A stretch of 64,000 nucleotides of DNA, from the NCBI GenBank assembly GCA_028866575.1, contig JAGWHU010000003.1:1-64000 (forward strand). The letters are read 5' to 3'. Shown piece after piece: positions 23,916 through 33,521 of the stretch (the first letter of the stretch is position 1; every line of letters begins with the position of its first letter). The position numbers and the translations under genes are program-made. The notes under the pieces are model-generated. The model saw only the letters and a program-made list of their open reading frames with translations, ran no database searches and was not told the origin of the DNA. Source of the DNA: Candidatus Micrarchaeota archaeon. GTDB lineage: Archaea > Micrarchaeota > Micrarchaeia > Micrarchaeales > Micrarchaeaceae.

Positions 23916-25441
23916 TTTAATGACCTTTCAGAACGTGCAACCCCGAAGTAGTCAAGTATTATCGGATTAACGTCCGAGAGTTTCAGTTTCCCTATGTATG
24001 GCTTGGATACGTCCGTTTTGCCCTTGTACGCCTTCAATCCGAATACTCCCATCCGCGTATGCTCCCCCCTCCTGTTTATCTCAGGCTTTGTGAATATGTG
24101 GTTTTTCGAGTATCCCGAAAAATCAGCAGTATATCCTTCCTTCAATTCGAATACCAGGTCCGGGGGTATGAGCTTCCCACTATCAGAGAAGAACTTTGAC
24201 CCATCGTACACGTTTTTAACCAGCGGCTTTTTTTCTGCGCTTTTTATCTTTTTTAGCTTTGCGGTTATCTCCCTCTTGAGCCTTTCCTTTTCGCCTTTCT
24301 TGATGGACGGCATGGAAAACCTTTGGTCGTTCACCCATATCATTCCCATGGGTCCAAAAGCTACTGAGCAGAATGCCTTCGTCCTTGGCATGTCAAAATC
24401 CGACTCGCTTATCCTTACGTACCTCCCTTCTGATTCGTAGTCGAATGATTCTTCGACAAAGCTTTCTGCAATCTTTTGGACGGACCTGGGCAGTTTCGAG
24501 TACACCTGTCTCCTGAATCTGCTTTCGACAAGCCTGTTGACTATGCTGCTTTTTAAGTCGGACACCGCACCCTTTTTCCTTTGCGGCCTCTTCCTGTAGG
24601 CTTCATCCTTTAGAGCAACGTAGCCGTTCTGGGCCATCCACGAATTGGACAAAAATTTGTGCCTTATCTGCTGTGCCCCGTGGTCGGAAACAATCATAAG
24701 CTCGGCATTTTCTCCAAGTTTCACTATCCTCTTGTGCAGATACATTATGAAATCGGATATCTCCTCGTATAACGGCGCTACATAATCCTCCCAGTCCTTC
24801 AGGCTTAGCGAATAATGCTGTATCCTGTCGGTTTCTGTGAAGCATATGAACGACATGTCGTAATTGTTCCTGTCTATGAGGTATATGGATGCTTCTGCCC
24901 TTTTTTTGGTGCTTTCGGCGTATATTTTCGTTGCATCGGATAACGACAACTTGCCCGTGTTAAGCGCGTTCCCGATGTCCGGCTCCCCTTCGAATCCGAA
25001 TCGTTTGCATGCCTCTTCAACCTTCCGCGAGGTGAACCTGGGCTGCAGCGGCCATCCCGTTACCATGTCCACGTTGCTGTATCTGCTCTTTTCAAGCGCA
25101 ACGGCCGGAGTCATAACAAGGGATTTGAAGCCTTTGGCTGCAAGAACGTCCCAAAATGGCGGATTCTCGGATTGGTCGTAATACAGGAGGCGCTTCCCGT
25201 AATCTTCGTCTATTCCGGAGAAGTCGATTATTCCGTGGTCTTTAGGCTCCAGGCCGGTATATACGGTGGGCCATGCGGCGCTTGTGACTGGAGGAACGGT
25301 AGATTCTATGTTAACAAGGCTTTTGCCCCCAATAAACAAGTTGAATCCGTTCATGCTGTGATTTTTGCACAATCTTTCTATTATCCAGAGCGGTGCAGAA
25401 TCTATACCTATCAGGTAAAACCTCTTCCTTGTTTCTTTCAT
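23912..25441 (-). CDS. Alkaline-phosphatase-fold phosphodiesterase/nucleotide pyrophosphatase
   Basis: This 509-residue soluble protein belongs to the type I phosphodiesterase/nucleotide pyrophosphatase family. Metal and nucleophile motifs: LIGIDSAPLW at the N-terminus (Asp14), the nucleophile region ESTVPPVTSAAWPTVYTG, TETDRIQHY and IVSDHGAQ. Such enzymes cleave phosphodiesters or phosphonates and are often found in archaeal glycan clusters, where some act on sugar-phosphate linkages. There is no signal peptide, so the enzyme is cytosolic. It overlaps the FkbM gene by four bases. Confidence 0.82.
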   Translation of the reverse strand: MKETRKRFYLIGIDSAPLWIIERLCKNHSMNGFNLFIGGKSLVNIESTVPPVTSAAWPTVYTGLEPKDHGIIDFSGIDEDYGKRLLYYDQSENPPFWDVLAAKGFKSLVMTPAVALEKSRYSNVDMVTGWPLQPRFTSRKVEEACKRFGFEGEPDIGNALNTGKLSLSDATKIYAESTKKRAEASIYLIDRNNYDMSFICFTETDRIQHYSLSLKDWEDYVAPLYEEISDFIMYLHKRIVKLGENAELMIVSDHGAQQIRHKFLSNSWMAQNGYVALKDEAYRKRPQRKKGAVSDLKSSIVNRLVESRFRRQVYSKLPRSVQKIAESFVEESFDYESEGRYVRISESDFDMPRTKAFCSVAFGPMGMIWVNDQRFSMPSIKKGEKERLKREITAKLKKIKSAEKKPLVKNVYDGSKFFSDSGKLIPPDLVFELKEGYTADFSGYSKNHIFTKPEINRRGEHTRMGVFGLKAYKGKTDVSKPYIGKLKLSDVNPIILDYFGVARSERSLK

Positions 25442-25482
25442 TTAAGCTCATCTATGGTTAATGGCTAAGAGCATGCAACTGC

Positions 25483-26553
25483 TCAATCTTTAAGCGACCT
25501 TGTGAGTATGCTTGCCTCGCTTGAATAGTTTGGCGCATCCCACGGGAACGTCTCCCCGTCTAGGCGGCGTTTCCACCTATCGACATCTGCATTGACCATT
25601 ATCTTTACGAGCTCCTTGAACGATGTCTTGGGCTTCCAGCCTAGCTTTTTCTGCGCCTTTGAGTTGTCTCCCCTGAGGAAGTTCACATCTACGGGCCTCG
25701 TGAACCTTTTATCAGTCTTTACGTATTCCTGCCAGTTCATTCCCATGACTTCAAAGGCCTCCTTTACGAACGCCTGGACCGAATGGGATTCCCCAGTGGC
25801 AAGTATGTAGTCATCAGGCTCCTTCTGCTGCAGCATGCGCCACATTCCTTCAACATATTCAGGTGCGTATCCCCAGTCCCTGCTCGGCTCAAGGCTTCCT
25901 AGCACTAGCTCTTTCTCAAGCCCCAGGTGTATCTTAGCCACGCTGTTGGTGATTTTCCTCGTAACGAACTCCAGGCCTCTAAGTGGGCTCTCATGGTTGA
26001 ACAGTATGCCGTTGCACGCGAACAGCTTGTAACCCTTCCTGTATATCCTGCCTATCCAATAGGCGTAGAGTTTTGCAGCGCCGTAAGGGCTTGCCGGGGA
26101 AAAGACGCTTTCCTCGTTTAACGGTTTTTTAATCGTGTGCTCGTTAAGCGATCCCTGCGTTCCGAACATCTCGCTCGTGGATGCCTGGTAAAACCTTATG
26201 GTGGAGTCCTTGTGCCTTATGGCCTCGAGGAATGCGGTGACTCCCAGGCCGTCTACCATCCCTGTAGCGATGGGCTGCTCAAACGCTGCACCAACAAAGC
26301 TCTGCGCGGCAAGATTGTAGACTTCATCTGGATCTGCGATGTCCAAAGCCTCGTTGATGGATGTTATGTCGACAAGCTCAAAAGGTATCAGTTTTACCTT
26401 GTTGAATATCCCGAGATAATTGAGCCTCCAAAAGTTCGGCGTGGATACCCTCCTGTACGCTCCGTAGATGTCATAACCCTTGTCGATGAGCAGCTTGGCA
26501 AGATATGCGCCGTCTTGTCCGGTTATCCCAGTTATCAAAGCCTTCTTGGCCAC
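25483..26553 (-). CDS. gmd: GDP-mannose 4,6-dehydratase
   Basis: This 356-residue extended SDR converts GDP-mannose to GDP-4-keto-6-deoxymannose. The NAD(P) motif GITGQDGAYLA, the arginine-containing YGAYRRVSTPNFWRL and YNLAAQSFVGAAFEQP are characteristic of Gmd. The catalytic YGAAK is present (SPYGAAKLYAYWI), as is the NHESPLRG substrate loop. Length is normal. With the DegT aminotransferase two genes upstream it forms the two-step route to GDP-perosamine. Confidence 0.93.
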   Translation of the reverse strand: MAKKALITGITGQDGAYLAKLLIDKGYDIYGAYRRVSTPNFWRLNYLGIFNKVKLIPFELVDITSINEALDIADPDEVYNLAAQSFVGAAFEQPIATGMVDGLGVTAFLEAIRHKDSTIRFYQASTSEMFGTQGSLNEHTIKKPLNEESVFSPASPYGAAKLYAYWIGRIYRKGYKLFACNGILFNHESPLRGLEFVTRKITNSVAKIHLGLEKELVLGSLEPSRDWGYAPEYVEGMWRMLQQKEPDDYILATGESHSVQAFVKEAFEVMGMNWQEYVKTDKRFTRPVDVNFLRGDNSKAQKKLGWKPKTSFKELVKIMVNADVDRWKRRLDGETFPWDAPNYSSEASILTRSLKD

Positions 26554-26574
26554 AAAAACACCATTATTTACAAT

Positions 26575-26964
26575 TCACATTATCTGCTTTTTAAATGTAT
26601 CCTGTATTTCATCATATATCTGGTTTGATATCTCTATCATATAAAGCTCATCGTCCCCTATGTTCTTGACTGCATGTGCGACGTTTACCGGCGTCCTTAT
26701 CAATGACGGCTTTTCCCCTGAAACTATAATCTCCTTTCTCTCGCCCGTTTCGTTGTCCTCGTAAACAAATTTTGCCCTGCCGCGTATGATACACAGCCAT
26801 TCCGCTTTCGTCTTATGGTAATGGTTGCCCCTTACCACTCCCGGTTTTGACGATATCAAAAGGATCTCCTTTATTTCAGGATCAATCCTACTTTTTTTCA
26901 ATATTTCAACAACTATGCCCCTGTCATCGCCCCTTAAATCAAGCTTCGTTATTTCCAGGTCCAT
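26575..26964 (-). CDS. Cupin sugar-nucleotide isomerase/epimerase-like protein
   Basis: This 129-residue single cupin resembles WxcM/FdtA-type dTDP-sugar 3,4-ketoisomerases and CapF C-terminal cupins. Visible are the metal or substrate histidines in VVRGNHYHKTKAEWL, then RGRAKFVYED and the strand RTPVNVAHAVKNIG. Since it sits between gmd and the aminotransferase gene, it may act on GDP-4-keto-6-deoxymannose and move the keto group, which would change the position of amination; that is inference. Four bases separate it from the aminotransferase gene upstream. Confidence 0.75.
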   Translation of the reverse strand: MDLEITKLDLRGDDRGIVVEILKKSRIDPEIKEILLISSKPGVVRGNHYHKTKAEWLCIIRGRAKFVYEDNETGERKEIIVSGEKPSLIRTPVNVAHAVKNIGDDELYMIEISNQIYDEIQDTFKKQIM

Positions 26965-26968
26965 TCAA

Positions 26969-28102
26969 TCATTTCAGAGACTCTTTTATTGCATCTACTA
27001 TGTAGGCTATCTGCTCCTCGGTAAGACTAGGCCCGCTAGGCAGATTTATGCCCCTTGCGCCAAGATCCGCTGCAACTGGGAGATTTTCTCTTTTCCTGTA
27101 TACTGGCAGCTTATGTATGGGGTAAAATGCCGGCCTTGACTCTATGTTTCTGGCTTCAAGATCATCTATCAGCTTATCCCGTTTCCTCTTTTCCACAAGT
27201 ATGGTGTAATACCAATATACGTTCTTCGCCCATGCCATTTCCGGATGGGTTACAACACCGGGCGCGTCTTTTAAAAACTTATTATACGTGGATGCGACCC
27301 AACGCCTCTTTTCTACCATGTCGTCCAGGCGCTTGACCTGCGCTGCGCCTATGGCGGCCTGCAGATTGGTCATGCGGTAATTGTACCCGACAATCTCAAA
27401 CCAGTATTTCTTCTTGGTTGGGTTGTTTGGATTGATCCCCATGTCTTTCAGCATCCGCATCCTTGCAGCAAGTTCTTCATCGTTTGTAAGGCACATGCCC
27501 CCTTCTCCCGTAGTTATTATCTTATTGCCGTAGAACGAGAAACAGTTTATAGTGCCAAAGGTGCCCACTTTTCTACTCTTGTATTCCGCGCCATGGGCTT
27601 CTGCGCAATCTTCTATAACCGGCAAGCCGTGCCTGTTTGCTATCTCCATTATTGGGTCCATATCGCAAGGATGTCCATAAATGTGCACCAGAACTATCGC
27701 CTTTGTCTTGCTTGTTATCTTATCCTCAATCTTTTGGGGATCAATGCACCAATAATCGGCATGCGAATCCATGAAAACGGGTTTTGCACCGGTATATGTG
27801 ACAGTAAATGCATTGGAAATGTGGGTGAACGTGGGTACCAAGACTTCGTCGCCCTTCTTTATCCCGAGTGCAACCAGCGCCAGGTGTATTGCAGTCGTGC
27901 CGTTTGTTGTCGCAATTCCGTGCTTTGTGCCTATATAGCTTGAAAATCCTTTCTCAAACTCTTCCAGGTAAGCGCCTTTCGAACTTATCCAGCTGGTTTT
28001 AACCGCATTGGTAATATTCTGAAGCTCCTCGTCTCCGAGCCTTACATCCACCATCCTTATCTTGTCCATGGATTTGCCTCTATCGCTACGAATATTATTC
28101 AT
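26969..28102 (-). CDS. DegT/DnrJ/EryC1/StrS aminotransferase (GDP-perosamine synthase-like)
   Basis: This 377-residue PLP enzyme aminates keto-sugar nucleotides. Motifs: ATTNGTTAIHLALVALGI, VIEDCAEAHGAEY and the PLP lysine in FSFYGNKIITTGEGGM, then GYNYRMTNLQAAIG. The closest functional match by context is Per/RfbE, which makes GDP-perosamine from the Gmd product. An alternative is amination at C3 if the cupin is a ketoisomerase. The ATG at 28102 overlaps the upstream transferase stop (ATGA); an internal ATG at 28069 (MDKIRM) is also possible. Confidence 0.87.
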   Translation of the reverse strand: MNNIRSDRGKSMDKIRMVDVRLGDEELQNITNAVKTSWISSKGAYLEEFEKGFSSYIGTKHGIATTNGTTAIHLALVALGIKKGDEVLVPTFTHISNAFTVTYTGAKPVFMDSHADYWCIDPQKIEDKITSKTKAIVLVHIYGHPCDMDPIMEIANRHGLPVIEDCAEAHGAEYKSRKVGTFGTINCFSFYGNKIITTGEGGMCLTNDEELAARMRMLKDMGINPNNPTKKKYWFEIVGYNYRMTNLQAAIGAAQVKRLDDMVEKRRWVASTYNKFLKDAPGVVTHPEMAWAKNVYWYYTILVEKRKRDKLIDDLEARNIESRPAFYPIHKLPVYRKRENLPVAADLGARGINLPSGPSLTEEQIAYIVDAIKESLK

Positions 28103-29181
28103 TCATACTTTAATAAGCTTTTATAGGCATCAAAAGTCCCTTTTGCTACCCTATCCCAAGAAAAGCTTCTTGCATAAGCCGTGGCCCTCTTCCTTAGCTT
28201 TGCATCATAGCCCATTTCCGAAAGTTTCTTTATCAATTTGACAGCCTCTTTGGGGTTTTTCGCCGCAAAGCAGTACTTTGTCACTTCAATGTCCATGTGG
28301 TTGTCCCTGTGTACTATTACGGGCAATCCCCTGGCTTGGGCATCTAGTATTGGGAGGCTTGAGCCTTCCTCCAATGACGGATAAAAAAATATGTCAAAGC
28401 TGTCATATATCCTCATGAGCCCATTTTCAGGGGCAAATCCCTTAAAATCAACTTTATCCAGACTGTTCTCATTTTTGAAATTTATAAGATTCTGCCTTTC
28501 GGCACCGTCGCCCCACACTGCGAATCTGTACCTGTCGTCATCTTTTACAAGCAATGCGGTCTTAAGTATGAAAATTGCATTCTTCCTGAAGGCAAGGGCG
28601 CCAACCCATCCTATATTCACGTGCTCGCCATGCCTTTTAGGCGGTATCCTGGATCTCCTAAAATGCTCCTTCGGACCAAGAAGCGTTGTGCACCATCTCT
28701 TGATCTTAAATCTTTTCATTGAATCTCTTTGTACGGTGCTTGCAGTGAATACTATCATGTCGGAGTACCTTATCCCGTCATGCATGCTGGAGGAAACCAT
28801 GTAATTGAAGGTGCTCTGCAAAACGCCTTTATGGAAATCCCTCTTCTCGTGCTCGTCAAGGCGCATAAGGTCATGCACAGATATTACTATCTTGGCCTTT
28901 GTGCCAGCCTTTTTGAGTATCTTCGCAGCGAAGCCGAGCTCCTGGTTGGTTATGTGTATGATGTCGTAGTCCATGCCCGCAAGTCCCCTTATCTTTGATT
29001 TGAAAAGCGAGTGTATTATTATGTTTCCACTAACGTCGTTTCTCCTGGATTCCCTCAAGCCGTATACAAGGTCGACCCTGTTGTGTTTTTTGAGCCTTTC
29101 ATACAGCCTATAGGTATAGTCTGTGATCCCGTCCCCGCTGCCGGCCTCCGGTTTTATGGTATTTATAAGCGCTATCTTCAC
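28099..29181 (-). CDS. GT4-type glycosyltransferase (group 1)
   Basis: This protein of about 360 residues has the GT-B fold. The N-terminal half has KIALINTIKPEAGSGDGITDY and VISVHDLMRLD; the C-terminal half has NIGWVGALAFRKN and the donor-binding FYPSLEEGSSLPILDAQARGLPVIV. The reading frame reaches an ATG at 29226, but that overlaps the HAD gene by 11 bases, and the GTG at 29181 (VKIALINT) starts right at the first strand. It belongs to the translationally coupled core of the minus-strand glycan block and likely adds a nucleotide-sugar-derived residue to the lipid carrier. Confidence 0.83.
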   Translation of the reverse strand: MKIALINTIKPEAGSGDGITDYTYRLYERLKKHNRVDLVYGLRESRRNDVSGNIIIHSLFKSKIRGLAGMDYDIIHITNQELGFAAKILKKAGTKAKIVISVHDLMRLDEHEKRDFHKGVLQSTFNYMVSSSMHDGIRYSDMIVFTASTVQRDSMKRFKIKRWCTTLLGPKEHFRRSRIPPKRHGEHVNIGWVGALAFRKNAIFILKTALLVKDDDRYRFAVWGDGAERQNLINFKNENSLDKVDFKGFAPENGLMRIYDSFDIFFYPSLEEGSSLPILDAQARGLPVIVHRDNHMDIEVTKYCFAAKNPKEAVKLIKKLSEMGYDAKLRKRATAYARSFSWDRVAKGTFDAYKSLLKYE

Positions 29182-29215
29182 GTAATCACATAAATTAGAG
29201 CATGCTTTTAATTTA

Positions 29216-29848
29216 TCAGTTCGCATTAAGAACCTTTTTCAACTCATTGGCAAGCGATCTTGCATTGCTGAATTGTATGGACCGTATTCCTAATTTCCTT
29301 GCAGCGGCAACGTTTTCCCTCCTGTTGTCTATGAATACCGCATTCTTGGCATCGAATTTCATGCGCCTTAGTATGTAATTGTAAAATTCGGGATCTGGTT
29401 TTTTAACCCCCATGTAACAGGATGCAAATATCCTGAGGCGCCTCAGGTCCTTTAAAGTGCCGTTTTTGCCAAACATGCTCCTATAGTCGCCGATGTTTGT
29501 ATTGCTCGCCAAGACAACGACATGGTCATTATGCAACCTGTTCACTATGCCGATGACTTTTCTATCGGGTCTTGAGTTATTCACGAATTCCTTTTCCCAT
29601 CTTATTTTATTGCCCTTGGCGCCGAACTTATTGGCTATTTTCTTCTCTGCGTCATTTATTGTTATTTTTCCGAGTTCCAGTTGATCCGAAAAACCAGATA
29701 CGAACGATATCAACAACCTGGGATTTACATTTATGTTGCGGGAAATCTTCGTATAGTGGGTAATCTCGTCATAGTCCAATATAACGCCGCCAATGTCAAA
29801 CATTATAAGTTTTCTTGAGCCTCCTCCATTTGAATTTTGGCCATCCAT
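29216..29848 (-). CDS. HAD-superfamily hydrolase
   Basis: This 210-residue protein has HAD motif I LIMFDIGGVILDYDE with the nucleophile Asp. The usual second Asp (DxD) is Gly, as in the FDLGGV subgroup such as YihX-like sugar phosphatases. Motif II is VVLASNTN, motif III lies around KKPDPEFY and motif IV is AVFIDNRREN. A sugar-1-phosphate or similar phosphatase role fits the glycan context. It lies between aglB and the GT4 gene on the same strand. Confidence 0.8.
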   Translation of the reverse strand: MDGQNSNGGGSRKLIMFDIGGVILDYDEITHYTKISRNINVNPRLLISFVSGFSDQLELGKITINDAEKKIANKFGAKGNKIRWEKEFVNNSRPDRKVIGIVNRLHNDHVVVLASNTNIGDYRSMFGKNGTLKDLRRLRIFASCYMGVKKPDPEFYNYILRRMKFDAKNAVFIDNRRENVAAARKLGIRSIQFSNARSLANELKKVLNAN

Positions 29849-29894
29849 TTTATCAAGTCAAGCCCTATCGGTGAATTGCCAGAAGGCTCTGCAT

Positions 29895-32453
29895 TTACCT
29901 GTAGTTTATCCTGAATATCCTTGTATCGCCGTTTGCATAGACCTGGCTCATCGACGCGCTGCTGCTGTTATACGGGCAGGTAAATGCGTTGCAGAGGAAG
30001 GTGAACTTGAAGATGTTGCTCTGGACGAGGTTCGGCCCGAGTATGTACGCGCCGTTTATCTGATGGCCTGAGAATGATATGAGCAGGCTGTAATTCACGG
30101 AGTCGTTTGCAGAGCCTATGTTCGATATGGAATACTGCGAGTTCGAGGTGTTCATGAATATTATGCTCCTCATCATAGTTAGCCTCGTGCCATTGCGGAT
30201 GCCAAGATATGCCTTGTAGGTAGGCGGCTGCGTGGAGTTCGCAGATGGTATCGTTATGAGCTCGGTTACGTAGTACGGCGGGGTGCTTTCGCCGAACGTG
30301 AAGAAGGTCGCAGTGCCGTTGCTGGTGGAATTGAACGAGCTCAGCGCAACATAGCCGTAGGCGCTCGCATTCTGGACAAGGCCCTCCTGGGCTATCCCCC
30401 CGAGCTCGGCATACCAGAAGTTTCTTGCTATGAAATACTGCGGCTTGCCTATGCCGTAAAGGTATTGCGTATCAAGGCTGGTGTTGAAAAGGAAATTGGA
30501 GAAGTTGTAAATCCTCGCGCTTCGTTCACCGCCGACGCTGTCCATGTAGCTGGTCCTGTTCCCCCAGCCCTCGACTACCGAGCCGTCTGGCCAAAGGGCA
30601 AGAACCGTGGCGTTCGGCGAGGTATTGTTCCTTAGCCATGCCATTGCCTCCAGGAACTGCGGGTTTATGCCGTCCGCCTGCGCCGCGGTGTACGATTCAA
30701 GATACGTATTGAACATGTTGAAGATGAGTATAACCAGCACCAGCGCCACCACGATGTACATTACGCTGATGTTTCCTTTTGCGGTCCCGTATATGCTATA
30801 CACGAACGCCGCGACAAGCAATACCGAGATTAATATTATGCTAGCTGCTATGAAAGTGAACCTGTTAAGGGCCGAAAAGATGCTTGTTTGCGGCGACGGA
30901 TAAAAGTAATAGTAGTAAACCAAGGCGATCATTATAAGTGCGGTTATTACCGTTACCAAGGCCGCGACTGTCTTACTATTTATATTGCGATTGTATACCA
31001 GCTTGCCTATTGAATATATCGCGAAGGCGGAGAATACTGCAAGCGGCAGCGATATTATCGCATTGAACCTTATCGCGCTGTATTGAAGGTATCCGGTCAC
31101 AACGAAGTATGCGAATATGGCAAGGAATGCGACATTGTTCAGCCTGAGATTATCGTCCTTTATCAATCCCTTTGAAACGAGGAACGAGAACAACAGGAAC
31201 AGGAGAACGCCAATAATAGATAAATATAGCTGCACGCTAAAGCTGGACCATAGGAAGCTATAGCTCGGCTTCTGGAGCTCCTGGGTTGTTTGGGTTATTG
31301 CTGCACCGACAGTGGCGCTGTTGGATGTGACAGTAGGGGTTATTATCGGACTAACGGGAGATGCAAGGCCTAGCAGCGTATTGCTGAACACTGCTACTAA
31401 TATTACAAAAACCACAAGTACAGCGCCAGCAGTTGCAAAGGCCCTTCTTTTCTGGGTTGACACTATGCTAAACTGCTGGATGTTCCTGATGATGTAATAC
31501 GCAGCAACGCTTCCGATGAGTATCGGCGTGTAGAATATGAAAAACTCGGTATTGCTTGTCAGTTGCAATCCCGCCCTTGCAATCCCCAAAGAAACATACA
31601 GCAATTGGAGGAAATGCATTATGAGCAGGGTTATGGATAGAACCACGCCCGAAAACAGGATATCATTGTCCGCCTTTATGAATCCGTACAGTATGATGAA
31701 CATGAGCCCCAGCATGTACACTACCGTTATGAAGGGCGCGCCGTTCCATACCACCATGCCAAGGCTGAGGGATACTGCTGACAAAACAGCCCACAGGTAT
31801 TTTCTAAAGCTTTTCCTCTCCCCAAAACATTTCAGCATCAGCAGCAGCGCAAGCAGCAGGAACAGCGTTATGAAGCTGTCCCCCCTGTATACCGTGCCGG
31901 CGGTCCTTGCTATGTTGCCGCTCGACACGCTTACGAAGAACATAGTAAGGAGCCCAAGCGCCTTGCTGTTGGACAGGTATCTTGCGAGGAAATACGCAAG
32001 TATCGCATACAGGATCCCGAAGAATATGGGCATCCACCGCATTATCGTGAGCGCACTGAGGCTGGTTATGCTATGAAAAAGGTAATACGCCATGACTGTC
32101 AAGTACGGCAGCCCCGGGGCCTCGCCTATGAAGTTATGCATTGGAAATCCGGATATGTTGAGATAATTCGAAACTACAAAATGGTTGCTTATCGCCTGCC
32201 TTATCACAGAATAATAGAAGAACCCGTCAGGCTCGAAAAGGCCCTGATACTGCAGAAGCCCTGCCCGCAAGACTACGTTTATTGCAATTATGAGGACGGC
32301 CAACCCGATGAGAAGGAACTTGTTATCAACAAACGAATCCATTTTTATTCCTATGTTGATGCTGCTGCTCTGTTTTTGGGGCTCGGACTTTGGCTCATCA
32401 GCCTGCTTTGCTGCATTTGGCTCGTTTTGATTGTAATACTTGTCTATCTTCAT
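29895..32453 (-). CDS. aglB: AglB/STT3-family oligosaccharyltransferase
   Basis: This 852-residue protein has about 13 membrane segments and an exported C-terminal domain, the plan of STT3/AglB, which transfers the lipid-linked glycan to Asn in NxS/T. The first-loop metal motif is FEPDGFF (Glu74-Pro-Asp76), and RGDSF occurs in a later loop. The signature WWDYG, which holds the acceptor sequon, is replaced by WPDGS at 621-624. The N-terminal 40 residues are polar and Gln-rich. It heads the minus-strand glycan block and faces the SDR gene across a 220-bp divergent region. The S-layer and neighbouring surface proteins, all rich in sequons, are its likely substrates. Confidence 0.87.
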   Translation of the reverse strand: MKIDKYYNQNEPNAAKQADEPKSEPQKQSSSINIGIKMDSFVDNKFLLIGLAVLIIAINVVLRAGLLQYQGLFEPDGFFYYSVIRQAISNHFVVSNYLNISGFPMHNFIGEAPGLPYLTVMAYYLFHSITSLSALTIMRWMPIFFGILYAILAYFLARYLSNSKALGLLTMFFVSVSSGNIARTAGTVYRGDSFITLFLLLALLLMLKCFGERKSFRKYLWAVLSAVSLSLGMVVWNGAPFITVVYMLGLMFIILYGFIKADNDILFSGVVLSITLLIMHFLQLLYVSLGIARAGLQLTSNTEFFIFYTPILIGSVAAYYIIRNIQQFSIVSTQKRRAFATAGAVLVVFVILVAVFSNTLLGLASPVSPIITPTVTSNSATVGAAITQTTQELQKPSYSFLWSSFSVQLYLSIIGVLLFLLFSFLVSKGLIKDDNLRLNNVAFLAIFAYFVVTGYLQYSAIRFNAIISLPLAVFSAFAIYSIGKLVYNRNINSKTVAALVTVITALIMIALVYYYYFYPSPQTSIFSALNRFTFIAASIILISVLLVAAFVYSIYGTAKGNISVMYIVVALVLVILIFNMFNTYLESYTAAQADGINPQFLEAMAWLRNNTSPNATVLALWPDGSVVEGWGNRTSYMDSVGGERSARIYNFSNFLFNTSLDTQYLYGIGKPQYFIARNFWYAELGGIAQEGLVQNASAYGYVALSSFNSTSNGTATFFTFGESTPPYYVTELITIPSANSTQPPTYKAYLGIRNGTRLTMMRSIIFMNTSNSQYSISNIGSANDSVNYSLLISFSGHQINGAYILGPNLVQSNIFKFTFLCNAFTCPYNSSSASMSQVYANGDTRIFRINYR

Positions 32454-32672
32454 TTAGATCATCAGAATTTATAATGCAGACCCTGGCCTACGACCCCCAA
32501 ATAATTTATAATGGTTAACATTAATAAACTAACATAATTAGGCAGCATAATAAATAAAATCATATGTTATTTCTTAGAGCAAGCATGCATGATAATGGAC
32601 ATAAACGCATTTCATCAAAGGAAATGGCAAAGAAAATGGGCATACTCTAAATCAGCTGATCTGCAATCATGA

Positions 32673-33521
32673 GTGGATTTATTGGAAAAGTTGCTATTGA
32701 CAGGCTCGAATGGGTTCATAGGGTCGAACCTGAGGCGCAGGCTTGACGGTTACAAGGTGCACGAGTTATCTTCAAATCTTACGAACTACAAGGCCGCAGC
32801 CTCCGAGATCAAGAGATTCGCACCCAACTATGTGGTGCACCTTGGCGCGATTACGCACCACAAATCCTATTATGAGCACTACATTGATACGTTGAAGACC
32901 AATCTGCTAGGTACTGTAAACATCGTTGAGGCATGCAGGTCCGTGAGCAACTTTAAGCAGTTCATATATCCGAGCTCTGTATGGGTGTATGCCCCTTCCC
33001 GAAAAAAACTTACCGAGACATCTGCCGTGCGGCCGATGAGTTCTCACGGCGTAAGCAAGATAGCATGCGATTACTACATAGAATACCTTGGCACGGCGTA
33101 CAACTTCCCTTATACGATATTCAGGCTGTCCAATGTCTACGGTAGGGAAAAAGGCGACCAGTTCATAGAAAGCACAATCTCGCAAATGCTCAAGACTGAT
33201 TTGGTCAAGTTGGGAAATCCGAACGTGGTTAGGGATTGGATATACATTGAAGACATCATAGACGCATTCGTGAAGGCGCTGGGCAACGGAAAGGCATTGA
33301 AGGAAACAATGCTCTTGGGTACTGGTGTTGGATATAGCACAAGGCAAGTTGCAGATATCATCGCCAGGGTTACTAAATTCAAGGGCAAAATAAAGTGGAA
33401 TACGAACGGCAGGGTTGTCGATGCGGAAAAGACTGTCTGTGACAATTCAAAGGCGAGGCGCATACTGAAGTGGAAGCCGGATTACACGCTTGAGGAAGGG
33501 CTGAAAAAGATGATCAGATGA
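32673..33521 (+). CDS. NAD-dependent epimerase/dehydratase-like SDR lacking the catalytic Tyr
   Basis: This 282-residue extended SDR has the Rossmann motif LLTGSNGFIGSNL, VVHLGAITHHKSYYEHY and the conserved serine region YPSSVWVYAPS. The active-site YxxxK is SSHGVSK: His125 replaces the expected Tyr while Lys129 is kept. The C-terminal IYIEDIIDAFVKAL and WKPDYTLEEGLKKMI are family-typical. The change suggests altered or lost dehydratase/epimerase chemistry. It starts with GTG at 32673 and heads the plus-strand glycan block. The next gene overlaps it by four bases. Confidence 0.8.
   Translation: MDLLEKLLLTGSNGFIGSNLRRRLDGYKVHELSSNLTNYKAAASEIKRFAPNYVVHLGAITHHKSYYEHYIDTLKTNLLGTVNIVEACRSVSNFKQFIYPSSVWVYAPSRKKLTETSAVRPMSSHGVSKIACDYYIEYLGTAYNFPYTIFRLSNVYGREKGDQFIESTISQMLKTDLVKLGNPNVVRDWIYIEDIIDAFVKALGNGKALKETMLLGTGVGYSTRQVADIIARVTKFKGKIKWNTNGRVVDAEKTVCDNSKARRILKWKPDYTLEEGLKKMIR

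Noticed and set aside
32564-32650. 28-codon ORF ending RISSKEMAKKMGIL, reminiscent of a helix-turn-helix fragment
   Set aside because: Too short to be a domain and lies in the divergent promoter region between aglB and the SDR gene; at best a remnant.
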